Source of the DNA: Gemmatimonadales bacterium
GTDB taxonomy: Bacteria; Gemmatimonadota; Gemmatimonadetes; Gemmatimonadales; GWC2-71-9
Assembly: GCA_013820855.1 (NCBI GenBank)
Contig: JACDHV010000009.1
Coordinates: 1 to 32,252 of the forward strand
Reading direction: 5' to 3'
Length of the DNA: 32,252 nt
The notes under the pieces are model-generated. The model worked only from the letters and a program-made list of their open reading frames with translations. It was not told the origin of the DNA and searched no databases. Below are positions 16,129-22,758 of the stretch, piece after piece; position 1 is the stretch's first letter, and every line of letters starts with the position of its first letter. Both the position numbers and the translations under genes were made by a program.

Positions 16129-16659
16129 ATGACAACCGCTACGGGTGGCATGGAACGCGCGGGGAATGCCGAGTTAGCGCGGACGCTCGTAGGCCTCGGC
16201 GAGAAGATCATTCGCTACGGGCTGGTCGTGATTCTGCTGTGGGTCGGCGCGTTGAAATTTACCGCCTACGAGGCCGAAGCCATTCAGGGCCTGGTCGCCA
16301 ACAGTCCGCTGCTGTCCTGGGGCTACAGCGTCATGAGCGTGCGGAGCTTTGCCGCGCTGATCGGCCTGATCGAGATCACGTCGGGCCTGTTGATCGCGAC
16401 GCGGCCGGTCGCGCCAAAGCTCTCGGCGATCGGCAGTTTTGGCGTCATCATCATGGCACTCATCACGCTGACCTTCGTCTTCACGACACCGGGCGTGTGG
16501 CAGCCTGGGTATGGGTTCCCCTTCCCCTCGCCGATGCCGGGGCAGTTTCTGGCGAAAGACATCCTGCTCCTCGGCGCGGGCGTCTGGACGGCCGGCGAAG
16601 CCCTGCGTGCGGCCGGCACTGAGGCAGGGCACACCCGCCCACACGCGAGCGCCCTCTAG
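16129..16659 (+). CDS. DUF417 (YkgB/RclC-like) inner-membrane protein
   Basis: The 176-residue product has four hydrophobic segments, starting with KIIRYGLVVILLWVGALKF. The continuing family signature is TAYEAEAIQGLVANSPLLSW, VRSFAALIGLIEITSGLLIA, IGSFGVIIMALITLTFVFTT, and a last helix after GQFLAKDILLLGAGVWT. DUF417 includes E. coli RclC, a membrane protein of the reactive-chlorine response controlled there by an AraC-type regulator. The exact function is unproven. The ATG at 16129 follows GAGGACGAGGGCAC; an in-frame ATG at 16078 would add 17 hydrophilic residues. Near neighbours are the di-haem cytochrome and the DUF4142 gene; I see no copy of the four-site operator directly upstream. Confidence 0.85.
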   Translation: MTTATGGMERAGNAELARTLVGLGEKIIRYGLVVILLWVGALKFTAYEAEAIQGLVANSPLLSWGYSVMSVRSFAALIGLIEITSGLLIATRPVAPKLSAIGSFGVIIMALITLTFVFTTPGVWQPGYGFPFPSPMPGQFLAKDILLLGAGVWTAGEALRAAGTEAGHTRPHASAL

Positions 16660-16781
16660 CTGACCCGACGAGACAGGTGCCCCCACCGGCCCGCTGTCTC
16701 ACAGCGATCTTGAGTGACAACGGCGGGCGCGAGGGCGCGCCCGTCCGGCTCGCCTCGCGTCCAGACGATGAAAGGAACACT

Positions 16782-17399
16782 ATGGCTAAGCGAATAGGCC
16801 ACGTCATCTCGTGTGCGACCCTCGGCGTGGTGCTCGTAGTGGCAGCGGCGTGTGGCCCTCGACCCCCCAGCGACGATGACACCGCCAGCAGCCAGGCGAT
16901 CGTAAAAACCGAGCCGGCGCAAACGCCGACCGACCGGGGCGATCAGGTCGTCACCGGGGGCGACCTAGCCTTTCTCAACGACGCGGCGCCCGGAGGCATG
17001 GCGGAAATCGCCCTGGGACGATTGGCCGTCGAGCGGACGGTGAACCCAGAGGTGAAACGGTTCGCTGAGCGAGTGATCGCCGACCACTCGAAGGCGGGCG
17101 AAGAGCTACAGCAACTCGCCCAGCGGAAGCAGGTCACGCTGCCGGCGGACGTGAACCCACGACATAAAGAGGTCTTGGCTCAGTTGTCGCAGCTCAACGG
17201 CGCGGCGTTCGACCGTGAGTACGTCAACGCAATGATCGCGAATCACGTGAAGGACGTTACGGCGTTCGAGTCGGTCGCCAAGGGGGCCGTCGACGCTGAC
17301 GTGAAGGACTTCGCCACGAAGACATTGCCGACCCTCAAGGCACACCTGGCAATGATCCGCAAGATCGCCGCCGCAACGGGCGGCAAGACGACGCCCTGA
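16782..17399 (+). CDS. DUF4142 lipoprotein (ferritin-like helical bundle)
   Basis: The 205-residue protein begins with a lipoprotein signal (LGVVLVVAAACGP). After a flexible, acidic linker comes a DUF4142 helical domain: DLAFLNDAAPGGMAEIALGR, NPEVKRFAERVIADHSKAGE, ELQQLAQRKQVTLPADV, FDREYVNAMIANHVKDVTAF, DVKDFATKTLPTLKAHL. DUF4142 proteins are exported helical bundles related to the ferritin-like DUF305/DUF892 folds and are common in soil and stress-tolerant bacteria. The role is unknown, with stress or outer-envelope functions suggested. GAAAGGAACACT before the ATG at 16782 is a good ribosome-binding site. The gene is intact although decayed genes follow directly after it. Confidence 0.85.
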   Translation: MAKRIGHVISCATLGVVLVVAAACGPRPPSDDDTASSQAIVKTEPAQTPTDRGDQVVTGGDLAFLNDAAPGGMAEIALGRLAVERTVNPEVKRFAERVIADHSKAGEELQQLAQRKQVTLPADVNPRHKEVLAQLSQLNGAAFDREYVNAMIANHVKDVTAFESVAKGAVDADVKDFATKTLPTLKAHLAMIRKIAAATGGKTTP

Positions 17400-17439
17400 C
17401 GATGGCGATCGGGGCCGCGAAGCCCGCGAGAGACAATGG

Positions 17440-17850
17440 ATGTACGAGCGGAGCCAGCCGGAAGTCGCCGTCATCACCGGAGCCTCGGCCGGCGTGGGAC
17501 GCGCCACGGTGCGCGAGTTCGCGAGGCGCCGGGCGCGGATCGGGCTCATCGCGCGCGGGCTGGATGGGCTGGAAGGCGCCCGGCGGGAGGTAGAGGCGGC
17601 GGAGGGCCGCGCTCGTGCTCCCGGTGGATGCCGCCGACGCCGCTACCGTCGGAGAGGCGGCGGCACGCGTCGAACGGGAGCTCGGTCCCGTCGATGTGTG
17701 GATCAACAACGCGGCCACCTCCGTCTTCTCCCCGATCACGGAGATGCAGCCGGCAGAGTTCAAGCGCGTGACCGAGGTGACTGGACCTCGGCGTGGTGTA
17801 CGGCACCCAGGTCGCGGTTGGGGCGGCTGGGTCGATGGCTTCGCGCCTGA
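17440..17850 (+). pseudogene. Decayed, truncated short-chain dehydrogenase (SDR)
   Basis: Three reading frames together spell the first half of an SDR. The ATG at 17440 opens with EVAVITGASAGVGRATVREF (the TGxxxGxG cofactor motif). Near 17605 the match moves to the next frame (LVLPVDAADAATVGEAAARV, then VDVWINNAATSVFSPITEM, the NNA motif). Near 17779 it moves again (LGVVYGTQVAV). Each change is explained by one extra base. The catalytic YxxxK region and the whole C-terminal half are missing; after about 17830 nothing SDR-like remains. The start overlaps nothing and lies 40 nt after the DUF4142 gene. The right boundary is approximate. This is a genuine pseudogene rather than one sequencing slip, because of the two shifts plus truncation. 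Confidence 0.75.
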
Positions 17851-17898
17851 ACTGGGCTTGGAGCCCCGTGGCCACTCACTGGTGGTCCCGGCCCTGCC

Positions 17899-18724
17899 AT
17901 GAGCCTCCGGAACCGGATGCGGGCTGGCGCGGCGGCGGGCGTCGTGATCTGCCTGTCGGCATCGGGAGCGGCCCAGGCACCGGCGGTGCTGACCTTCTGC
18001 GTCGAGGCCGATGACCCACCCACCTCGCAGGTCGGCATCCCGCCCGGTGGAGATCGAGATCGCGGGCGCGCTCGCCACCGAGATCGGCGCCGTCGCCCAC
18101 TTCGTGCAGCTCGACCCGCACGAGGCGGACCTGGAGCAGGCTGTCCTCGCCGGGCGGTGCCAAGCGGCCTCCGGCATCATCGATGACCCATCGTTCGTCA
18201 CGCGGGGACGTTCGCCCGCCGGCATCAGTCTTACTGATCCCTACTACGCGGCCGGCTATGTCCTGGTCGGCCGAGGCGACGTCACGCCGGTAAGCACGCT
18301 GCGCCAGCTCGGGGCGGCTCGGGTTGGGGTCGAGAAAGAATCGATCGTCGCCTACACCCTCCGCCAGCGGGGACACGCGGTGCACGGGCTCTCCAATGCG
18401 AGTGCGGTGATTCGGGCGGTGGCCGAGCGCCGCCTGGACTACGGATACCTCTGGGGTCCGCTCGCCGCCGGGCAGCTCCAAGGTGAGCAGGAGGGCATTC
18501 TGATCGGGCAGTTCGTGCCGGCGGACCGCTGGAATGTCACGATCGCGGTGCGCGGCGAAGCTGGAGAATTGCGCCACCACCTCAACCGGGCCATTCACCA
18601 CTCGCTCGAGAACGGCGCAGTCGCCCGCATCATGGCGGCAGCCGACGTCCCCTTTCTGGCGCCCGATGCAGTTTCTGGTAACCCACCCCATGCGGAGACT
18701 GCTATCCCTCGCCCTGGGCCCTGA
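17899..18724 (+). pseudogene. Frameshifted periplasmic solute-binding protein (family 3, MxaJ-like)
   Basis: The ATG at 17899 gives a signal peptide (GAAAGVVICLSASGAAQA) and the first strand VLTFCVEADDPPTS. Near 18043-18047 the coding frame changes, and the rest continues without a stop in another frame: VEIEIAGALATEIGAVAHFV, AAGISLTDPYYAAGYVLVGR-like text, GAARVGVEKESIVAYTLRQR, and RLDYGYLWGPLAAGQL, ending with ENGAVARIMAAADVPFLAP. The pattern is that of family-3 solute-binding proteins, particularly the kind that accompanies quinoprotein dehydrogenases (MxaJ/XoxJ), but no such dehydrogenase is seen here. A one-base indel explains the break. An ATG at 18011 could restart the second frame but without export signal. 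It lies just downstream of the SDR remnant. Confidence 0.65.
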
Positions 18725-18813
18725 GCGCCTCGCAAGCTCATCCTTTGTTCCATGGCGCGATGTCACACATCGCCCTTCCGAGCTTCATCTGGTGCCGGAT
18801 TCGCCGCTCCGTC

Positions 18814-18827
18814 GTGATGCTGATCAC
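18814..18827. promoter_or_regulatory. Palindrome upstream of site D
   Basis: GTGATGCTGATCAC: a perfect GTGAT/ATCAC inverted repeat with a 4-nt centre. It ends 21 bp before the distal half-site of site D, as at site B, and matches 12 of 14 bases of the palindromes at 8593 and 6296. Confidence 0.45.
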
Positions 18828-18848
18828 CGTTGGTTGACGGGGATCGTG

Positions 18849-18908
18849 AAATCGCCGCTTCCTCGCGAGAAATCGTCCATTTGAGGTAAGGCCCAAAGTC
18901 GCGATCGT
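18849..18908 (+). promoter_or_regulatory. AraC-type direct-repeat promoter, site D (lipoprotein 2 / cytochrome 2)
   Basis: Half-sites AAATCGCCGC (18849-18858) and AAATCGTCCATTT (18870-18882), 21 bp apart. TTGAGG (18881-18886) is the -35, with a 16-bp spacer to GATCGT (18903-18908) as the -10. The lipoprotein starts at 18940. Confidence 0.64.
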
Positions 18909-18939
18909 GGTGGAAGACCTCGACCAAGGTACGTCCGAC

Positions 18940-20216
18940 ATGATCGTCTCTACCGGTGTCACCCACTCCACCCTGCGTCCGCGCTGTGCTATCGGTGCCC
19001 TCACGGCCCTGCTGCTGGCGTGCTCAGACGGCAATAATCCCTCCCCGCCAGGGGTACACCACCTCCTGACGGCGTGCCATTGACCGGAGAGCTGGACCGC
19101 GGCAATCTGACGATGACGAGCGTCATCAGTGCCAATCTGGATCTCAACGTCGCCAAGGTTCCGCTGTTCCGGGGAACCTACAACGGCACCCGCGTGTGGT
19201 TCGTCCTCATGGACGTATCCGATTCCGCCCTGGCGGTCGAGCTCGGCCTCAACTTCGCTCCCCGCCTGGCCAACGCCCAGAACGGCTGCCCCGCGTGCGT
19301 GCAGACGGTGGAATCCAGCGACCCGGTTTTGGGACGCGCCGAGGTGACGTTCGCGGGCACCGTTGACTTCAGCCCGGAGCGTGTCCTCATCCCCAGCGAG
19401 ACCGGCTTTCCGCCGCTGATGGCTCAACCCGGGTCGGTGGCCGGGCCCGGCTACAGCGACCTGGTGCGGGTCGGTGCCGATCCCGTGGTCTTCAACGCCC
19501 CGATCGTGGCGGTGGGGAACGGGCCGTTCGACGTCTCCGAGACGCACACGAATACGCTGGACCGCGTCATGGCGATCGACACCGTCGCTATGACGGTAGA
19601 CATGCAGTTCATCCGCGCCTTTGCGTTCGGCACGGACATCTTCTACTTCACCTTCAGTTCGTCGGGGGGACTCTCGTCCACCCTCGAGCGCGGCACGTTC
19701 CTGCCGGTGCTGGGGACGGTGTCGTTCGCCAACGACGATCAGAACCTGGCCGGCACGCGCGCCTCGATCTTCACGTTCACCAACGGGATGCGGGGAGAGG
19801 TCAGTCCGCCGGGACAGGGGCTGACGCACGTGATCCTCGACAATCCGCCGGGAGGCCTCACGCTGGCCAATCCGGAGCTGCTCACCTCGCTGGCCATCGG
19901 CGGTGACGCGCACAATGTCCTCGGCGCCTTTCCCCTGACGCCCTCGGATCCCGCAGAGCGCCGCCTCTACTCGCCGATTTGGGATCTCAATATCGCGGTA
20001 TGGAGCGACGAAGCGGTCGCTGACGGTCGGAACTTCGCCCAGCTGGACGCCAACGAGGTCCGGCAACTTGCGGTCGAGGGACTCGTCACGAATCCAGGGG
20101 GCGGTTTCCTGAGCTCCGCAAACTTCGTGGTCAACTGCCCGGTGTTGGGCTTCGCGTTCGACCCGCCCACGGAGCCGCAGGCGGCCCGCCCGCGTGAGTT
20201 CGACCGGCGGCCGTAA
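18940..20216 (+). pseudogene. Unrecognised secreted lipoprotein (copy 2), one-base frameshift after the signal peptide
   Basis: The ATG at 18940, placed right behind site D, encodes a lipoprotein signal (CAIGALTALLLACSDGNNPS). It runs into a stop at 19081-19083 because the mature protein is in the next frame. Adding one G to the GGGG run at 19051-19054 joins the two parts smoothly: SPPGGTPPPDGVPLTGEL. The mature part (VPLFRGTYNGTRVWFVLMD, VTFAGTVDFSPERVLIPSE, MAQPGSVAGPGYSDLVRV, VFNAPIV, LYSPIWDLNIAVWSDEAV, NCPVLGF) is plainly related to the lipoprotein at 9999-11180. A corrected protein would have about 425 residues. The homopolymer position makes either a real frameshift, phase variation or a sequencing error possible. 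It is followed 84 nt later by cytochrome 2. Confidence 0.75.
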
Positions 20217-20300
20217 CGCAGCATGAGTCCCCGGGCGGAGGCGGGCGCGCACCCGGGTAGCCGCGGGCCGACGAAGAACGGCACCCCCAGAGGAGGTACC

Positions 20301-21947
20301 ATGCAGCCCGATCGCGGTCCGCGCAGTCCATCTCGTCGGCTCGTGTGGGTTCCGCTGGTCCTGGCCTCGTTGGCTGGCTGCGCCAGGGGCGGCTCCAGTG
20401 AATCCGCCATCGACACCGCCGGCTCCGACGGTCCCCCTGACGCGGGCGCCCCGGTCCCCCGGCAGGACGGCGATGCCGGACTCGGGCGGGAGGTCTTCCG
20501 CTTCGAGACGTTCGGCAATGAGGGCTTCTGGACCGATGCCGTCCGCCTTCCGACCGGGGTCATGGCCGCTCGCGTGACGCCCCTCAAAGCCATGGAGTTG
20601 GGCCTGCAAGTCGATATCGACGCGCTGGACTCCCGCACCCGGGCGGCGCTGACGGCGCAGCTCGAGGCCGATCCCACCGGACACAGCTCGGCGCTGCTCA
20701 ACGACCCGATGGCAACGGTTGCACTGTTCAATGCCAACGCCGTCATCGGCATGCCCGTCAAGGACACCGACGGCGACGGCGCTCTCGACGTCACCAAAGG
20801 CGACAAGGTCGGCGCGAGCTGCGCGCTCTGTCATACCGTCACGGACGGGTCGGCCTTCGAGATGCCCAACGGCGGCTCGATCGGGCGTCGCCGGGACGGC
20901 CTGGCCAATCACCGCCTGAACATCGGCGCCATTTTCGCCACGGCGGCCAACTCGCGCGCCCTGTATCCGACGCTCCAGCTTTCCCTCACCGCCAATGGCG
21001 GCAAGACGCTCGGGCGCGCCCCGACCGGCCTGACCGAGAGCTCGACCGAGGCGGAGGTGGACGCCTATCTCTCCAACCCGAAGTTCTACCCCGTGGGGAT
21101 GTTCGACGACACCTTCGACGGCAACGGCAATCCGATGCATAACACGCCGCTGTTCCGCCAGGATCTCGCCGCCCCCTTCGGGAGCGGGGGGGCCATCGCC
21201 CGGCTGGATAACTTCAGCAACCTGGTGTACACGTCACTCTTCGATCAGACCACCCTCACCACGCCGGGCGGGCGCGCCTTCCTCCACAAGCTCGGCGGCG
21301 CGGCGGGAGACGAGATCGCCGACGACTACGTGAAGGTGCTCGCAGCCACCGGAGTGACCGGCTACCCCTACGTCAAGGCGGCCCCCCATCCGATGCCGGG
21401 CAGCGAGGACGCCCCGGTCGGCGTCCGGGTGGACAACACCAAACTGATCGCCATGAACGCCTACCTGGCCCGCCTGCAGGCGCCCGCCGGCGCCGAGGTC
21501 GACGGGGACTCGGCTGCGCGCGGGCGCCAGCTCTTCCGCACCGTGGGTTGCACGGGGTGCCACAACGTGGATCAGGGCAAGCCGGTTCCGATCACGATCG
21601 TTCCGATGAAGACGATCTTTCCGGGTGACGCCCCGGTAACCCTCGCGCAGCGCGAGCCGCCGCTGAACCCGGTCCTGAATACCCCGGCCTCGTTCTTCGA
21701 CGACAAGATGGCGGTGGTCAACGCCAGTCTTCGGGGAGAGGTGCGCGGAACAGCCCTGCCACTGTTGCTCGACCTCGCGCGGAAGCCGGTGTTCCTGCAC
21801 GACAACTCGGTCCCCACTCTGGATGGCCTGCTCGATCCGACGCGAGGGCCCACGGCCCCACACCCGTTTTACCTCTCGGAGCGGAAGCAGCGGGCGGACA
21901 TGGTGGCATTCCTCCGGGGGCTCTCGACCGACAAGCCGGCCCAGTGA
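20301..21947 (+). CDS. Di-haem cytochrome c lipoprotein (cytochrome c peroxidase-like), copy 2
   Basis: A paralogue of the protein at 14255-15868, similar along its whole 548 residues. It has a lipoprotein signal (VPLVLASLAGCAR), haem sites CALCH at 174-178 and CTGCH at 417-421, and a calcium-loop-like DTDGDGALD at 155-163 just before haem 1. Long blocks match copy 1 exactly or nearly (GREVFRFETF, NPKFYPVGMFDDTFDGNGNP, RKPVFLHDNS). Both copies keep both haem sites, so both are probably functional. A strong ribosome-binding site (AGAGGAGGT) precedes the ATG at 20301. It is likely the second gene of the unit driven by site D. Function is expected to be periplasmic electron transfer or peroxide reduction; the partner is unknown. 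Confidence 0.85.
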   Translation: MQPDRGPRSPSRRLVWVPLVLASLAGCARGGSSESAIDTAGSDGPPDAGAPVPRQDGDAGLGREVFRFETFGNEGFWTDAVRLPTGVMAARVTPLKAMELGLQVDIDALDSRTRAALTAQLEADPTGHSSALLNDPMATVALFNANAVIGMPVKDTDGDGALDVTKGDKVGASCALCHTVTDGSAFEMPNGGSIGRRRDGLANHRLNIGAIFATAANSRALYPTLQLSLTANGGKTLGRAPTGLTESSTEAEVDAYLSNPKFYPVGMFDDTFDGNGNPMHNTPLFRQDLAAPFGSGGAIARLDNFSNLVYTSLFDQTTLTTPGGRAFLHKLGGAAGDEIADDYVKVLAATGVTGYPYVKAAPHPMPGSEDAPVGVRVDNTKLIAMNAYLARLQAPAGAEVDGDSAARGRQLFRTVGCTGCHNVDQGKPVPITIVPMKTIFPGDAPVTLAQREPPLNPVLNTPASFFDDKMAVVNASLRGEVRGTALPLLLDLARKPVFLHDNSVPTLDGLLDPTRGPTAPHPFYLSERKQRADMVAFLRGLSTDKPAQ

Positions 21948-22059
21948 ACGCAGGAAGACGGGGCCCGAGGCGGGCACCTCTTGGGGGCCGGGGATCACGG
22001 AGTGTGGCTATGCGCGTTGCCCGGGAGCCCGGCTGAGCGAGGCCACCACCCGATAAGGG

Positions 22060-22078
22060 TGTGATCTGCGACCCAGAC
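22060..22078 (+). repeat. 19-bp repeat behind cytochrome 2
   Basis: TGTGATCTGCGACCCAGAC; matches 15917-15935 behind cytochrome 1 in 18 of 19 positions. The surrounding 21948-22191 region holds no gene that I can support and no clear promoter. Confidence 0.5.
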
Positions 22079-22191
22079 ACCGTGCCCGATGGAGTTTAGC
22101 TTCGGATGGGTACCCCGGGTCGGCGTCACGGTCGCCAGGTCAACTTCCTCCGGCCGCCGGTCAGGCCCCTTCTTTGAGACGGAGCGCGGAC

Positions 22192-22608
22192 ATGCATAAA
22201 GCACGAATTCTGGCGGCGGCACTCCTTGTGGCAGCCTGCTCGAGGAATCCCGAGCCGGACGTCGAAGCCACCGGCGGAGCGAACGCCACCATCAGTGACA
22301 CTACGATGAGCGACACGACGATGATGGCCGACGATGGCAGCACGATGGACGAGACGGGGATGCAAGGGGACACTGCCCCGGCTATGGGTGACAGCGCGCT
22401 GGTGAACCAGGAGGCGGGTGCGCACCCTACCCAGCAGACCATGGAGGGCGACTCGGTCATGGGTGACAGCACCCTCACCGGCCAGGCGGACGACACCCGC
22501 GCGCCGGGGGATACATCAATGATTCACGGGGACAGCACCATGCCAGGACCGGAGACCTCCGTCGAGGATGCTGTCCCGACCGACTCGGCCCAAGGCCAGC
22601 GCCCCTGA
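22192..22608 (+). CDS. Low-complexity Met/Asp/Ser/Thr-rich lipoprotein
   Basis: The 138-residue product has a short lipoprotein signal (MHKARILAAALLVAACSR) and a body almost entirely of Asp, Ser, Thr, Gly, Met and Ala in loose repeats (ISDTTMSDTTMMADD, GDSALVN, EGDSVMGDSTLTG, HGDSTMPGPE). I recognise no family; it is probably disordered. The recurring (D/S)(S/T)(T/V)M units could bind metal ions such as copper or calcium, or act as a surface spacer. The ATG at 22192 follows GGAGCGCGGAC; an in-frame TTG at 22174 is less likely. It is followed by a terminator at 22652-22679. The composition differs sharply from its neighbours, although it is GC-rich like them. Confidence 0.6.
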   Translation: MHKARILAAALLVAACSRNPEPDVEATGGANATISDTTMSDTTMMADDGSTMDETGMQGDTAPAMGDSALVNQEAGAHPTQQTMEGDSVMGDSTLTGQADDTRAPGDTSMIHGDSTMPGPETSVEDAVPTDSAQGQRP

Positions 22609-22651
22609 AGTCCCAGTCGCTGTGCAGGTTGTGCAGGCAGAACGCAAGGAG

Positions 22652-22679
22652 GGTCCCGGATGCTACTCGGGACCTTCTT
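22652..22679 (+). terminator. Hairpin terminator after the low-complexity lipoprotein
   Basis: Perfect 7-bp stem GGTCCCG (22652-22658) and CGGGACC (22668-22674), 9-nt loop, then TTCTT. This is a short U-rich tail, so an intrinsic terminator is plausible. Confidence 0.6.
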
Positions 22680-22758
22680 GGTATTGGGACCCGGAGTCCT
22701 CCGTGCGGATCTCGGCGGAGCGTCTCTCTGGTCGAGGCCCGGTGCTTTGACACCTCTC

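Noticed and set aside
19074-20216. GTG at 19074 as true start of lipoprotein copy 2
   Set aside because: It would give a protein without export signal, while a complete lipoprotein signal peptide lies just upstream in the neighbouring frame behind site D.
18738-21140. Very long open frame on the minus strand opposite the lipoprotein and cytochrome genes (similar ones at 22882-24903 and 6832-8364)
   Set aside because: High GC leaves few stop codons in opposite frames. The translations are rich in Arg, Gly, His and Glu with no domain pattern, and the plus-strand genes have signal peptides, haem motifs and ribosome-binding sites.
3808-22757. 15-bp identity GCTTTGACACCTCTC at 3808-3822 and 22743-22757
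   Set aside because: A match of this length is expected by chance in a 32-kb window. The second copy has no -10 at the right distance, so only the first was called a promoter.
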